From positions 62,001 to 126,000 of the forward strand of contig CAADRB010000053.1 in assembly GCA_900708905.1 (NCBI GenBank): DNA of 64,000 nucleotides, read 5' to 3'. This document shows, piece after piece, positions 12,201-26,129 of the stretch. How positions within the stretch are numbered: position 1 is the stretch's first letter; every line of letters begins with the position of its first letter. The stretch is from Hymenolepis diminuta (Eukaryota > Platyhelminthes > Cestoda > Cyclophyllidea > Hymenolepididae). The notes below the pieces were generated by a model that searched no databases, was not told the origin of the DNA, and worked only from the letters and a program-made list of their open reading frames with translations. A program made the position numbers and the translations under genes.

Positions 12201-15200
12201 ATGCGTTTGCAAAGAGTCAATGACACCAGGCGACCATGCCTACTATGTTCCTTTTTCTCATACCTTTAATTTGTGGTTGGTGCTCTAGTAAGCGCGAGAT
12301 AGATTTACTATCAAAATTCTGCAATCAAACTGCATCCTATTTCTTATCGAACACTTACTTCACATCAGCAAATTAGTGCAACTTTAATCATTATAACTAC
12401 CAAACTTCTGTTTCTTAATGGTGCTATTTTCTTTGAATTCGTTTCCCACTTTTTATGAGCATATTGTTTTTTAAAGAATGTGCTTCCGCAAATTACTGTA
12501 TTCTAGCATGATCCACCTTATTGACTTTTGCGAATTTTACTCTCGCTTAATGACGTTTATTTATGATATCACGATTCAAATAATTTGATATTGTAAAGCT
12601 CTTAGTATAAAAATATATAAGTCACCAAGCAAGATTGTAATTAGGCTAATTAGGCTAAACCCAATAAGCGAGCACTTACCAACAAGCATATCAACAAGGG
12701 CGTTCTATGGACCAGTGAAAATCTAGAATCTAAGATACACTTAAATTCACTCTCACGCTATTTTTCACGGAATTAGCCATTATGGCAAGATAGTTGTTCT
12801 CTCTTACTCATGTAACCTCTAAAGCTGGTTTGTTAATCGGTTAATCTTTCTTGCTCTTATAGACTGTTGTTGTTCTTGCTATCTTTATACAATGGTTAAC
12901 AATAAATCTTTATTTATACTGCACTTCCTATTAATTGACGAAGAATGCGAAAAACACGGACGACATTCCCAGGGGGTTGAAATGTATTCGTCATTTGCAG
13001 AATATGCTTAAATAGGAAGGTATATAAAAATATGGAGGATTTTGAATGCTATCAATAACATGAGCACTGTACTGATTACAAATTTATCTCTTCCTGAACA
13101 AAAAGACAGCATTTTCGCATGTAAATAAATAGGGCCATACTCTTGCTTAGAAAACCCATTTAGACTATATTTCTCAAAATTTGACAAAAGGGCGATAAGA
13201 AACATTGGAATCTTATAACAAGAGAAAATCGAGTTTAGAAAATGCTAATGAAAGATGGTGAAGCTTAAGCTTCTGCACTTTTCAACTGCACGAACTCAGC
13301 CGCAACAAGACAGAATAGAAGTGGAGACGCCAACCTGAAATTGGGTTTCTGTAGAATGGAACAAACAACACAATTGTTAGTCAAAAGGGGAATTCAATAA
13401 CTGTTTAAATGTGAGGAAAGAAAGTCAATCACAGAGCTATGCGAATAATACCGTAAACACCATATACATTAATAATCTAATCGCAATAATATACAAAGAA
13501 AATGAGGAATAAATTAAGATTACACTTTGGAAATTTAGGTATTATTTCGTTGCATTTCTTTTGTTTTTTTCTCTAACAGAAAATTGACTGATTAAATAAT
13601 TCCCATTAAATCAATTTGGAGAATAAATTACCTCTTTCTAACTGCTTCTCCTTTGACGGAGTTTCTGAGTCATTAGACTGTCACCAATTATCAAAACTCA
13701 ACTATTTAAAGTTTACAAACATATTTGCGTCGAGATATATCTTGTGACAATTAGAGTAAACGTACTTCATGTTTACTCGTATTAACGAGCATATTATCAG
13801 ACTAATTCCAACGTAATCTTTCAAAATTAATTTTCTTTTACTTGGAAGGAAAACTAACGATCAAATGAGCTTCGAAATACCAATGCTAATGACATCTACC
13901 TGTCTATGGCCGTGCAATGAATTGAATTGATCTGGCCAAATTTTCACTCAAATCACCAAGTCACTATACCCAGAGTATTGTGTACATGAATGCATCCAAA
14001 ACCTGAGGATCAGACTTTAAAACTTAAGCTTTGGAACATTTGAATATAAAAATGTCAGTTAAATCCTTGTGATCGAATTCATTTATCTTCAATCCCAAAG
14101 TATGAAGATTCCTTCCATAGACTCACATATCGGACCATTGTATATCTCAATCCTCCGAGCTTTCTTTTGTGCTCAGTAAAGCTCCTCAACCAGAGATCTC
14201 TCTTTCATTTTTCTTATTGTGCAGTGAAGATTGTAAAAAGTTAAAAGAGTGACACACAGCAAAAGCTCTGAAGCCCCTTAGATAACTACCTATTACGTAT
14301 ACTCTTACAAAAATCCATCAGTTAATAATCAACCGTGGCAATTTAAGTATATGCATGAATTTGCATTGAAATGAAGCTGTTCAGTGCGATTGTTTATTCG
14401 TTCGATTGTAACCTCAAAGCATATATCTCTAAGTTCGTTGATTGTAGCCCCAAATTCTACCCATTTTGAGGAATTGATCGTTTTTTACAATCTGGGAAGT
14501 ATATTGTCAACGTATCCTTATTGTGCTCTTCTTTACTTAGCATTTAACTCTTGGGATTTCAAGATGCCTTTTAATCTCATCTCGATGTTCTTTACAACTG
14601 TTCATTATACAGTTGCAATGTGGCGAATATTATGATAATTTAGAATAATGAATGCAGTTTCTCTTTCGCAAGATCTTAGAGTTATCCATTATTCCCCATA
14701 TAAGTAGAGTGTATTTGGCAATTTGCTTTATGTACATTCGAACTGAGTGATTTCTGGTAATCTTAGCAATATTAAAACACTTCAGCTATCTTTAATAATC
14801 TATTTGATCGGACAATAAGATCTTATTTTAATCTACCGGCCGATAAGTAATAAAAATTACGGACATCAAATATCGATCAAATGTCTAGGGATCAAATCCT
14901 AAAATTTAAATTCGGACATTTCAGTTTCTTGACCTATAGTTTCTAATTCTATCCGACTTTCAACTCCCATATTTTAAATTTATTTGCTTTGTACTGAAAT
15001 CGTAATTAGTTTTGCTGCGTCGTGAGTGACAAAATAATAAAAGTGATGTATGACATTTATTTTATGGATATGAGCTACCACAAATTCACTTGAGCAGATG
15101 TTTTTTCATACAAATGCTTTTTTAAATTTCTATCAAACATATTCGATTTCGATTTAGAAATATATAGTGAAAGCATTGTTTTAATCATTTAATGTGAGTA

Positions 15201-16360
15201 ATTTTGTCTAAATTTGAGGTTGAAAACTAAAAGTAATTAATACAAAACGCCCCCACATTCATGACCAAGAGGGAAATGTACGTCGGAAGGAGGATTTCAC
15301 TGTCAGGCCCCCTAATAAAACTGTAGAAAATATTATACCCAATAATAGGGCAAAAATAAACTTTTAAAATTTTTAATCAAGAGAGAGGATGTGAATAAGT
15401 CGGACAGGAAACGAGTTCATTAAGGCAAGAAACAAATAGGTGTCAAAAAGCAAGTGCTGACGGAAGTACATCAAGGGGGAAGTTGGTGTTGAACTTTACT
15501 TAAACTGAATTATATATCCAATTAGATTACATTTCAATAGCAATAATTTTCTTTATTCTTGACTATTTTTCACACCATTAATGCATGTGTTTTTTTAAAA
15601 GAACGATGGTTTGATTCATCACAAGCTACATCTAAATTACTCTGAATCTGAAGGTATTGTAGAAATGAGACAGTCATATTTGATTATGATCTGATTATGA
15701 GGAGCAACAGAAAGCTCTGTGATTTCTATAAAAGTTTTGATTTCTAATTATAAAGTAAACATAAGAAAAAAGAAAAGAAACTTTTATTCTCATCTTTATT
15801 TTGGTACGAAAAGTTTTCATCTTACATATCTGTGAGATTGTTAGGAGTAAAGTGTGAAATAGGTCTGTGTTAAACTGAAATAAGTCTATGTCTAAATAAA
15901 CCAAGGAAAATAATTGGATTAATATAAGTGCGTTTGTGATATTGTGATAATAAGGGAACAAGTTGTTAACTTTTAAAAATTTTCATTATTGTTTAAATTT
16001 ACATTTGAAATTTTTCTTTTTATTTGGGTCAACTGTAATTTTATGCTCTTTCAGTCTAAAAACTATTTTAAATATTTTTTTCTGCCTATTAGAAAGATGA
16101 TTTATGAAACGGATATGTATCGACCATTTAAACGAAATTTGTCAAACATTATATTCCAAATACGCTTTATAAAATTTTAATGATAGAATGTTTCCTTGAA
16201 TTCCAGAAATCACGATTGATAAGCTTGAAGACTGCTTTTTGTATGCTTTTCAAATATTATTTTTGAACCATATATAGATTCAAATCGTTTAATGTGCAAT
16301 AATTTTTACGCTTGAGCGCCCGTGTAAGCCGAGTGCAATCAGAGCATTTTACTTGCATAT
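9250..16360. other. Intergenic, repeat remnants only
   Basis: No gene with domain character was found. Patches of mixed composition, such as 11640-12260, 13260-13480 and 15240-15480, look like old mobile-element debris but could not be assigned to a family. A tandem 10-base duplication (aattaggcta twice) is visible around 12640-12660. The - strand exon candidate at 10846-11057 is listed separately. Confidence 0.45.
10846..11057 (-). other. Possible small two-exon structure, - strand
   Basis: Read on the - strand, 11057-10978 is preceded by the good acceptor TATTTTGCAG and followed by the donor AAG|GTAAAGG. About 55 bases further on, a strong pyrimidine-rich acceptor ending TTTTTCAG is present. 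Only one frame of the first exon is open; it encodes a stretch containing VNTPPLDNLLYADSDFQFGL. Splicing to the second acceptor gives a stop after one more codon, whereas the unspliced frame stays open to 10846. Splice signals of this kind arise by chance in A/T-rich DNA. No protein family recognised. Confidence 0.2.
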
Positions 16361-16369
16361 CGATTATTG

Positions 16370-16680
16370 ATTTTCACTTCCATCTGCCTTGCGATAACTT
16401 ACCTACCCCGTCTGTGTCGCGTATCTAAACGCTCTGTTCAGGCATTCTCTCCATCTTTTTCCTCTCATTATTGTCCGTTCCTTCTCCATTTTTTCCTTTC
16501 CAGCAGTTGTATTGTTTTTATCTTATACACTCTGCTTTTTCCTCAATTATCGATTTTCAGATTTGGGATTGCTGACTTGGCTATTTGTTTCTTAATGGGA
16601 GATACGTCAAGATCCAACCCAGTTGTCAAGTTACTTTATGGGTGCTTGGTTAGAGGTCCCGCAGCCTTTCTTTAACCTTA
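16370..16680 (+). repeat. Pyrimidine-rich interspersed repeat
   Basis: A C/T-biased stretch (CTCTCC, TTTTTCCT and CCTTTCC blocks) resembles stretches at 21360-21720, 41760-42090 and 42440-42590. The match ACTTACCTACCCCGTC here against ACTTTACCTACCCTATC near 21450 is the clearest. It contains a 102-codon open frame (16367-16675) of low complexity, which I take as a product of the biased composition. Confidence 0.35.
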
Positions 16681-18226
16681 ATTCGCCTTAAACTAAAACA
16701 AATTATTTAAAATATTTCTTTCTCATGTGTTTGGATAAATCTGGATAAAGTTTTACTCACTTAATGTTTGAAAAATCTGTATCCTTATTTCAATTATACG
16801 AGTTTCGTATTCTCTGGTCTATAAATAATGAAAATTTGATTTGATATTCTGATAATTATTAATTATATTTAAATAAATGTGTACTTAGTTACCGATTTGA
16901 GTTAGTAATGCCAAGAACAGTAAATAGGCTACGACTACAAAATGACACATTCATGGGTCTAGAAAATTTTATACTGTCAGTCGTCAGATTACTGAAGACT
17001 GTCTAAAAACATAAATATCTTGTCAAACAAGTAATTACTCATTTCATTTTTGAACCCAAATCGCTTCAATTCTTTCTTCAACGTATACATTATATTTGGT
17101 TTGTGTGTAGAACTAGTCACCATGTTCTAGAAAAGTAAAGTTCGAACTAGAAATAGACTTGCAATAAGTGTTCAGTAGGTACAATTACTCAAACATTTAT
17201 TAATGTTTATAGCTTTCGATAAATGTAAATATTGTAACTGCTTATGTAGAAAGAACCTGAAACTCAGTTTTCTTAAGTAATTGCACTAGTGGCAATTACA
17301 AGCCGACAAAACCCACAACCTAATAACAAGGCTCAAGTTCTTCAGATTGATAGTCTAATTTTTCGGCGTTTTATAACAGTTCAGTGAAGAAAGTGGATAA
17401 CTAAAGCTTAGAGGGTGGAAAAAAGGATCTTAAATAGAAAAATCATCTTTTGAGAAAATACCACTTTCTTCTTTAAAAATACCATATAAATTTTACATGG
17501 CATTCCAGCGTAAATTCCTGAATTCCAGCATAAAATTAATGAAATCTAATTTTCCTAATTATCTTCTTTGTTTAATAAAGACTCTAGGTTAAAAAATTAT
17601 TTCCATTAACTGTTAGTTATGATATTCTTCACTTTACACGGGATAAGAGATGAGAGAGCCAATACAGTTATTAACTGGAGTGTAACATGTTAAGAAAGAT
17701 CCAGAAGATCCCGGTAATTATATGTCCTTACTGAATCGCATTGCAACATATGACGGAGGTCATAAATGCGTGGAGACAATTACATACTTCAGAGGAGTAC
17801 AGTGTCCAGAATTCCGGCGTCTGGCCATTACAATAGGCTTTTGCGGGTGATTTTATCAATGTTTATTTAATTTTCTAATGATTATTTTGAAAACCATTAC
17901 TTTATCACCTTATGTATTACCTTTTTATTATATTGGTGAACAAATTTTCTTTTAATTTTAAAAATTATTTCAGGCTAATTTAGAGGTACGTCACTAAAGT
18001 GGACTGTTGGCAGAGGATTTAAGAATTCATGTCAAATCAAGCCAGATATTTCGATCAGTAAGCAAATATTGCTAAAATAAAATTAAAAAGGGAAAGAGAA
18101 AACAAACGTGCCAGTCGAATGTCCAAAGTTAACGTCTTTGAACTTGTTGGGGTTAGATAACAACCAACGGGTTGCAGCTAACAAATTACGACAACCAATT
18201 CATAGCTGTTTGAGTAAGAGCTAACA

Positions 18227-18625
18227 NNNNNNNNNNNNNNNNNNNNNNNNNNNNNNNNNNNNNNNNNNNNNNNNNNNNNNNNNNNNNNNNNNNNNNNNNN
18301 NNNNNNNNNNNNNNNNNNNNNNNNNNNNNNNNNNNNNNNNNNNNNNNNNNNNNNNNNNNNNNNNNNNNNNNNNNNNNNNNNNNNNNNNNNNNNNNNNNNN
18401 NNNNNNNNNNNNNNNNNNNNNNNNNNNNNNNNNNNNNNNNNNNNNNNNNNNNNNNNNNNNNNNNNNNNNNNNNNNNNNNNNNNNNNNNNNNNNNNNNNNN
18501 NNNNNNNNNNNNNNNNNNNNNNNNNNNNNNNNNNNNNNNNNNNNNNNNNNNNNNNNNNNNNNNNNNNNNNNNNNNNNNNNNNNNNNNNNNNNNNNNNNNN
18601 NNNNNNNNNNNNNNNNNNNNNNNNN
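18227..18625. other. Assembly gap (399 N)
   Basis: A run of 399 unknown bases. Translations across it are meaningless. The right flank is purine-rich (GAGAGAGGGAGAGAAAGAGGG near 18688-18710), so the gap may be a collapsed simple-sequence or repeat region. Confidence 1.
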
Positions 18626-19960
18626 AGCAGAACACCAAGAGTTGAGTAGACCAACAATGTATTCAAGGAAGCCACAATGCGTAACAGAGAGAGGGAGAGA
18701 AAGAGGGAGAGCAGCGTGCTGGGGAAGAGAGGAGATGAACAGAACGTGTAGGAGTCCGCACTGACCAGTGTGTGTTGTCTGGAAAAACAAGAGTATGAGT
18801 CACTTGGGTAAGGCCACGCCAGAGCATGAGCGCAGACATGCTTTTTATGTGAAGCAAGGCGGTTATAGAAAAGAGGGGAAATCGATGGACGCGTTTAGAC
18901 ATGTCAGACGGGGGTTATGCGTCATAGGGACATAAATGAGGTCACTCCAACTTCGTGGGCGGAAAAACTGAGGTATTATCGTGGAGAATGCGAATAAAAG
19001 GTAATTCTGGAAAATGCATAGAGTTATCCTTCAAACTATCCACGGAATAATCCTGTTTGTCCTCAAATCCGCAGTAAGAAAGGAAAGTAAATTAATTTGA
19101 ATAACTATAAATTGATTATGCGTCTCAATTTTCACGTCCTACAAATTTCGATGCCCCTTTTCTGCCTCGGGTAATTCGTCATTATTCTGTCGGATGGCAT
19201 TTGAAGCCTCCTATTTCATCCTCTCCTGCGGTTGTACTTTGGTTCATCTAATTCACTATAAGCAAGGAGATTATTACGCCATTCTTCATTCCTACCTCGG
19301 AAAAATTTCCACATATTTTCCAACGACCGGTATCTGATTTCCCCTAGGATGCTATGATATAGAGAATTTTATTCACATACGTATTCAGCGGGAATCCCCA
19401 AATATAACGTATTGGTTAATTTATAGTTAATAAATATCGTAGCAGTGAGTATGTCGAACCAAGTAAAATTATGGGGTGGTAATCAGAAGGGTCAATCAAA
19501 TTAATTAATCCGCTTGAAATAGCCTGGCTAAAGATAAATGAACTTGGAAGGAAGCGTAGATCAGTTCAATAGCCAGCAGATGTCTATCAAAACCTGGCGA
19601 TTAGACATGACTGAGTGGCGATGAGATCTCCACTATAGTGTCCACAGGCGGTCCCGCTGTGTGTTTGCGTGTTTCCTCATAGATATCTTAAATGGTGTCT
19701 ATCATCACGCCGAGACTCTGACGACGAGACATGACTGACGTCCAACGAAGAAATGTTTTTTATATGAACCTAATTTACTTATTAATAAATTGGGAGTGGC
19801 TTGTCTGTCCCACCTCCGAGCTGATCTGACATGAGTGACTTGACTTATTCCATCTATTCGACCGTTGTGGCAGACCGATAGACCTCAAAGTTATAACAAC
19901 CATAGAGTCGTACTTGATGCGATTAGCCACGTAAGAGCATGACGCCTGGCGTTAGAACAA
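18626..19960. repeat. G+C-richer repeat-like block beside the gap
   Basis: This block has visibly more G+C than the flanks. It shares the exact 14-mer ccacgccagagcat with 47412-47425 (here 18814-18827), and both are followed by A/G-A-G. The part 19560-19960, with several GACATGACTGA-like words, has the same character. No protein or terminal repeat was recognised. It is most likely mobile-element remnants, consistent with the assembly failing just to its left. Confidence 0.35.
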
Positions 19961-21359
19961 ATTTCCTTCAAGACGATTTGAAACTTATGTAATATGATAG
20001 ATACGCTGTCTCTCATCCGTCTTACAATTTTTTGATTATTAGCGCACTTTTCTTCAACCAAAATTACAATCTTCCAGATTATTTTACCAAAATAGAATTA
20101 CAAAAATTATCTTTGGTCTACAGTCGCCGAATGTTTGATAACAAAATTTTTATCAAAATAGTTGGATCTCTAAAAAAATGAAATATTTAATTTTTATCAA
20201 GGAACAAAATATTTTGCGTGCCTTAATTCAAATTGCAACTTAGCATAATTGGGGGAATTTTCTCTCTGTTTTATACACTTTAATGAATTCATGCCGAGAT
20301 ATTTCATTACCTATTTCTTAGTGATTTCAGGACCAGTGGGATGCCCAGCTTTGCTCGCAAATACATATCCAAATATGCATTTCGTCTCTCACTTTTTGTA
20401 TCTCTCCCTAGTTTATCTTACTATTTTCTACTAAATTAGATCTAAATCGTCTCTCATCCCTTAATTATATAGGATTAAATACATTTATCATAAACAGCGT
20501 TAATTTTTTAATGAAAATTATGTTCGTACTCCACTAAATTTATTAAGGTGAAAAGAACTTCCCAACTACTCAAGATATTGACTGAGAATCAGCAGAGGAT
20601 AAGAAGTAGAACAGCTAAAAAAACATCCTCATTGAAAACGGCTTATGTAATGAGCTGAAATAAACCCAAGTCTCCAACCAGATATTGTTACTCAAATAAA
20701 TCCTATTTTCTATATCGAGATTAGAAAGTGATTTCAATTAGGTCAAACATAATCATTTCCGCTCCGTGTTCTTTTAAGCTCGGTGCTTAATTCTTCTGAC
20801 TTCGAATTGTTTCGCCTTGGAATAGAAAATAACATTATGCAGTTCCCTAAATGTACTAAACGATTTAATGTGAATGATTCACTCAGATATATTCAACTTA
20901 ATCGATCGCTTTATTTAGTGCATTTATTTATTTCCCATATCAGTGCAAAAGGAAGTTTACTGCTTTTTTAATTATGTTGAAATAAACAAGCATTTACGCA
21001 AAGAAGTCAACTCAGTTTTAAGAGATGTGTAGAGGGTGTATTTTTATAAAAACATATATGTGATATAATTTCATGAGGTTTTTTCAATCATTGTTTTGTT
21101 CAAATCATTTCTAGCATCCATCTACTGGACAAAGGAATATATGTATTGGTGGATTTGTGGCAGTGGATCCGTTAATGTCTTCCCATTTGAAACGTCAATA
21201 ACACCCAGATTTTAAAAAACAATTTCTTCTATGCACACCTTTCACTTTTAGTTGGTATTTTATAAGAGGAATAGATTTCGCTCTTGGATTCATTATCGGA
21301 AAACTACCTTCGTTTTCGACAATCATCCATTCTTTAGAAGTCCGAAATTGCCTTAATCA

Positions 21360-21720
21360 GCTCTCTGTGTGCTCGACATACATGGTATCTAATCCAATGC
21401 TCTGATTTTTCTTCCCCCGATTCTGCCATTTTAACTTGGAGACTTTACCTACCCTATCGGCCATCCACTCTATATTCAGTCACCATCTTTCAATTTGCTT
21501 GTCTTGTTTCTGGGTATCTTAATAAATATTGATCAACCCTATTTTGCCCCCTCTCCCACTTTTCTCTTTATTGTAGCCAAGAGAGGTGACAGCCTGGCTA
21601 TGCACCCTGCGCCTATTTTTAATCAAGGTAATACATGCACTCGTGAACCTAACTAAATTCCTTGCGGAACCTACTATGAATCGGGTTGGCCTTTCGGTTT
21701 TCCTTTCGTCATTTATGACC
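21360..21720 (+). repeat. Pyrimidine-rich interspersed repeat
   Basis: C/T-biased sequence with blocks like those near 16.4, 41.9 and 42.5 kb, for example TTCTTCCCCCGATTCTGCC and CCCCCTCTCCCACTTTTCTC. Boundaries are approximate and the family is not identified. Confidence 0.3.
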
Positions 21721-22565
21721 CCACTGTATTCTTAGACATTAGTTGGTTGGTGTTAATTGACAGCAATACTGGACATTCAACATTATCAATCCCTAGTCAA
21801 TTTGACACAATGATTTCCATTTAACTCAACTATTATGCATTTTGTTAATATTCCTACTCATTCATTCAAGTAAAATAAACCGCCTTCACGTCCTGTAATT
21901 TAATGAAGCTCTCGTCTCACTAAAGCCTCTTCCATCGATGTGTCTGTTGTTTTTTTTAAAACCCTTGAGCAGTTGTGTCCAATCTCCTTCTTTTCACCCT
22001 GGTTAATATGACCCACTACGGGCATTTTTGCTTATTGCACTGGTAATGCTGACTGCCACTCATTTCTCCAGAATGTTTCCTTACACTGCGGAACATTATC
22101 CTCTGACTGGGCTTAATTTGCAATGTATTTACTTTCTCGTAAGCAGTTGTTTGAAATTTATTCATCCACACTTTAAGAAGCAATGTATTTGTTTTATTTA
22201 TGATGAAAACGTTTTACTTTGAGATTTTCCGGTAAGCAAAAGTCAACAAATCCTTAAAGTTGAGCGCAAGTGCAATTGTTCAAATAAGATTGTATTTTTT
22301 CTTTTATATTCTCTGAATTTTTTTCTGAATGAAGTGAATTGCTGAGTTAAAAAAATCATTGCATGTCATATTTAGCTGCTCTGGAATGTAACAGAAGATA
22401 CAAATAAATCGAAGTGACATGACCAGCCATGGGATGAAATAGCCGCAAATGATACTGTCCGATGGAAAAGATGTTTCTCCCCCTAAGGAAGATAGGATCA
22501 CTTTCAGGTATACCCGCATTTTTCTTTTAAAGAAAATAACTCTACCACTTCACAAAGGTTGATTG

Positions 22566-22585
22566 TTATTATTATTATTATTATT
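22566..22585. repeat. (ATT)n microsatellite
   Basis: About six to seven ATT units. Confidence 0.9.
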
Positions 22586-25500
22586 GCTATGCAAGCAAAT
22601 TACTTAGTTCAAGTATCGATATCCAGATCAATTTTAATATTTATCAAAGACATGCTGACTAGGACATATCTCTCTGATCTCTTGTTTAAGTTGTCATTTC
22701 ATATGGTGCTCATTTTTTTAAGACAAATTAAATGTCTAAGGGCATTCGGAAATTTGATATATTTGGGAACAGAAAATTGTCTTATTAAGCTATCGGAACT
22801 ACCTAATTGTAACAGAATTTGACATATGAAATTATAACCAAAATAGGAGAGGCAGTGTCTGAAATCTGAAAGAGAACCTATCTGCTTAAAACGAAACTAA
22901 GTTTGTTTACTTTTTTAAAAAAATATTAGTATTAAATAAGTGTAAGAATTGTGGCAACTGATTACTCAATCGAAAAACATAGAACAGTATCCATGACGCT
23001 ACCAGATTCTATAAAATGGAGACGATACGTTATAATTTTTAATCTTATCTCGGACCTCACGTGTAACCTCTATGTTTTTTACAATTCTCGCCTATCGCAA
23101 TTGACAGCGCACCATCAGAATTGCTCAGTTATTAAGGTTGGACGATGGTATCTAGCTACAGAATAACAAGTAGTCATGAAGTTCACCGCCTCAACTAGAG
23201 TTAATAAGCCTCCGCTTATCAATCTGTTTACGCATGGCTGTAAAATTATGCTAATGTATCACAATGACAAGACTAACCGTTTAATTAAATTTACTGATAA
23301 ACAAGACCCGAATATTGCTGTCACGAACGTATCCAGAAACCTTGGGGACTAAATCAAGTAGACCAAACTTTGAAATATGTGAATATTGCTTACAATGTAA
23401 ACTATATCCCTTATCAGGAGGTATTAAACTTACTGCTTCCAGAATTCAAATGAAATATGACTCTTGGCATTCTGATTTCACTGTATATTACTATTCGATC
23501 ACTAACTCGATATTATGATATTCTGTTTGTTTGGGAGTTTTACTCAATTAAATCTTATGAAATTTTTCGCACTGTTATGATCAATGAAAACAAATAAAGA
23601 CAAGGGCTGCAATCGGGGAGATACTACAGGTTTTAACCAGGATCGAAAAAGAGAGATCAATTGACTATATAAAAGCTGGAGAAAAGTTGCTTCAAGGTTA
23701 AAAGATGAGATGGAGGATCTTATTAGCTGAAAATTATTAGTGGCCCATATAATATCATAGTCATCTCAACAATACATTGAATAAATTAAATGAAAATTTA
23801 TCTAGATGCATGGTAATTTCGAGGTGCATGTTTAGGGGTGAATTGCAGACTAGAATTCAAAAATTCCAGACAAATTGAATCAAATAATCCCATTAACGCT
23901 TAGGTTTAACTAAATTTTAAAAAATGAAATAGAGCGAATAATACTACTGAAAGGGACTATGGATATTATAACCCTTATTTACGAAATGGGATTGAGAAAC
24001 CTCTCGGCTTTTGTCTTCAAATAAGCTTAAATGCTAGCTTTTACCTTTTCTTAATCAGTCTAAAAAAATTTCATTTGGTATTTTCAATCGTTTGAAATAT
24101 ATACGTTTCATTACAAATCTGGGAACATGTGCTGAGCTGAAATGGCTGGAATTAAAATATATTCCACATCCAATAAATCGGTGAGAAATGTGAAAGCTTT
24201 GCAGTTCAGGAGCATCTTCAACAAAAAGGCCTTATTCTGAGGTTGACTTTCTTATCTAACGAAAAAAGCAAGGCGTACAGGAAGTTTAAAGGGAGCTTTA
24301 AAGATACCACTATTTTATTTTGATGGCCGTATGGTGTTGGAGAGAAAAAATATATATGATGACAAAGAAATCCGGTGTTATACCTCACTATGATCTGGCT
24401 AGTGAATAAATTAAAATATTGAACCCCATAAAATACAGTTCCGTAGCCTCTCAAAAGCTTCAAATCGAGATTTGTCCTGATCTCGTCAGCAGAGCAACTT
24501 TGAGAGTTCAACCAAATTAAGTTAACAAAATGAATGTTCTTCCTAAAAGCTCGGATTTTGGTAAAGGAGGCGATTTAAGGTATACTGAGAGAGTTTATCT
24601 GCTTTTTGTTCGCCAGACGCGTAAAGAGTAAAAATTCATCATCTATCAAATGGAACAATACAGAGTTTTGAGTCAGAGATCCCAGTGCATAATTAAATTA
24701 ATATAGTGTAAACAAGTGTGGCAAATGAAAGAACAAAATCATTTGTATCTCATAATATGCTTTTTTTCACAATAAAAAGTATAAGTGTGCTTAAGGGTCT
24801 ATTGCCAACCAATCCCAAATTTGTCCTTATATGGTGATATCTAGTCCTTCATGCTATTCCTTGGCAACATCAGGTACTTTCATTAGGTTTGATACTCTGC
24901 TTTTTACCTGTGCGTCACTCGTGTATGGTCACAATCCCATTTGCCTCAGCAACTTCATTCCATTCCCTATATACATTCCTGTATTAAGTGCATTAATCCC
25001 TGCATACCCTTGTATAACTATATCCTAATTCTGGTATTCGATGCATTCCTGCCAGTAACTCACTTCTTTCGCGTATTTTATTCATTTCTATGCTACTGTA
25101 ATAACTCTAATATTAATAAGTGAGTTTTAGTGGGTAAAGCCTCAAATACTTTATTCAACCACTGACATACCCTAAAATATAACTGTCCAGATCCTTTAAC
25201 TTTGACTATCTGATTTTTTTATTATGTATCCCTGTAATTAAATAAAATGTAATTAAATGTTATTCAAAACTAAAACTCCAAAGCAATTTTTAAAACTTGT
25301 ATCAAATGGGCCTTAATTAGAGCATACAAATTAAGTCTTGGTCCAAAACTTGCTTACTCATTAATTTTTTTATTGAAAAGAGATTTAAAACAATTTTCAT
25401 GCTCTGAATTTATGAGGAAACAATATCATTAAATAATTAAATTTATTCCTATGTGCTGGGCGGAAAATCCTTACATAAACGAAATTAACTACCATGAATG

Positions 25501-25795
25501 TGTTCGAAGTCATAACAATAGACTAAACTTTTAAAATATATAAATTTAGTTTCAAAGTCTGACATTGGTATTAACCTTAGCCCTTTTTACCCCCGCATCA
25601 TTCCTTAAATGCGTAATGTATTATGAATTCAATTAGAAATATGTTGCTGTAGCCAAATCTAGTAGACTTTTCCATTTGCAGAAGTTCTCGCCTAGCCCTA
25701 CCTAACAAATTAGAAGTGAGTTGGTAAAAGAGAATATAAAATTGAACGAGTGTAGCTTTTTTATTTCTAAAATAAATGGAATTAAGTGCGATTGT

Positions 25796-25805
25796 CCCCC
25801 CCCCC
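25796..25805. repeat. Homopolymer C10
   Basis: Ten C in a row in otherwise A/T-rich DNA, followed by TCC. The true length may vary because of sequencing error. Confidence 0.95.
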
Positions 25806-25894
25806 TCCATTACCTTCTACGAAATGTATTAATTTGAAGAGTGTAATAAAATATGCAAAGGACGAAGAAGAATCATTCACTACCCTCACTCAAG

Positions 25895-26125
25895 TGATTA
25901 TTAACTTATCTTTTGCAATCGTAGTGGTCGGTCTTCCCACTTCAATTCATTTTTTCTTCAAAGAGTTGAGAAGCTAAAATGATCTCATATGGCATTAAGC
26001 AATTTTCATGAATTTAGCATAGCGGAGGTGAGACAGATCAAATTAAATCTTTTCGTTCATTTCAAAAATTCGCAATGTACTACTAGAGCTTTTTCTGCTA
26101 ATTGGGATGTCCACGGTATTAAGCT
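25895..26125 (+). repeat. Interspersed repeat family R1, copy C (partial)
   Basis: It matches the second half of copy B. TGGTCGGTCTTCCCACTTCAATTCA (25925-25949) corresponds to 44881-44905 with one mismatch, and AAAATGATC...GGCATTAA (25977-25998) corresponds to 44932-44954. Same orientation as copies A and B. Confidence 0.6.
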
Positions 26126-26129
26126 GTCA

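Larger units (their letters stand above)
20000..25890. other. Intergenic, no gene supported
   Basis: No coding signature was found. The stretch includes a pyrimidine-rich repeat-like region (21360-21720), an ATT trinucleotide run (about 22566-22585), another C/T-biased region (24800-25080) and a run of ten C at 25796-25805. Open frames of 60-100 codons here have no recognisable domain and no consistent splice context. Confidence 0.5.

Noticed and set aside
16367..16675. 102-codon frame rich in Ser, Phe and Leu
   Set aside because: It comes from a C/T-biased repeat; low complexity and no splice context. Hydrophobic runs reflect composition, not a membrane protein.
18178..18902. Several - strand open frames of 79-189 codons
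   Set aside because: Three of them run through the 399-base N gap, so their length is an artefact. The fourth lies in repeat-like sequence and shows no domain.
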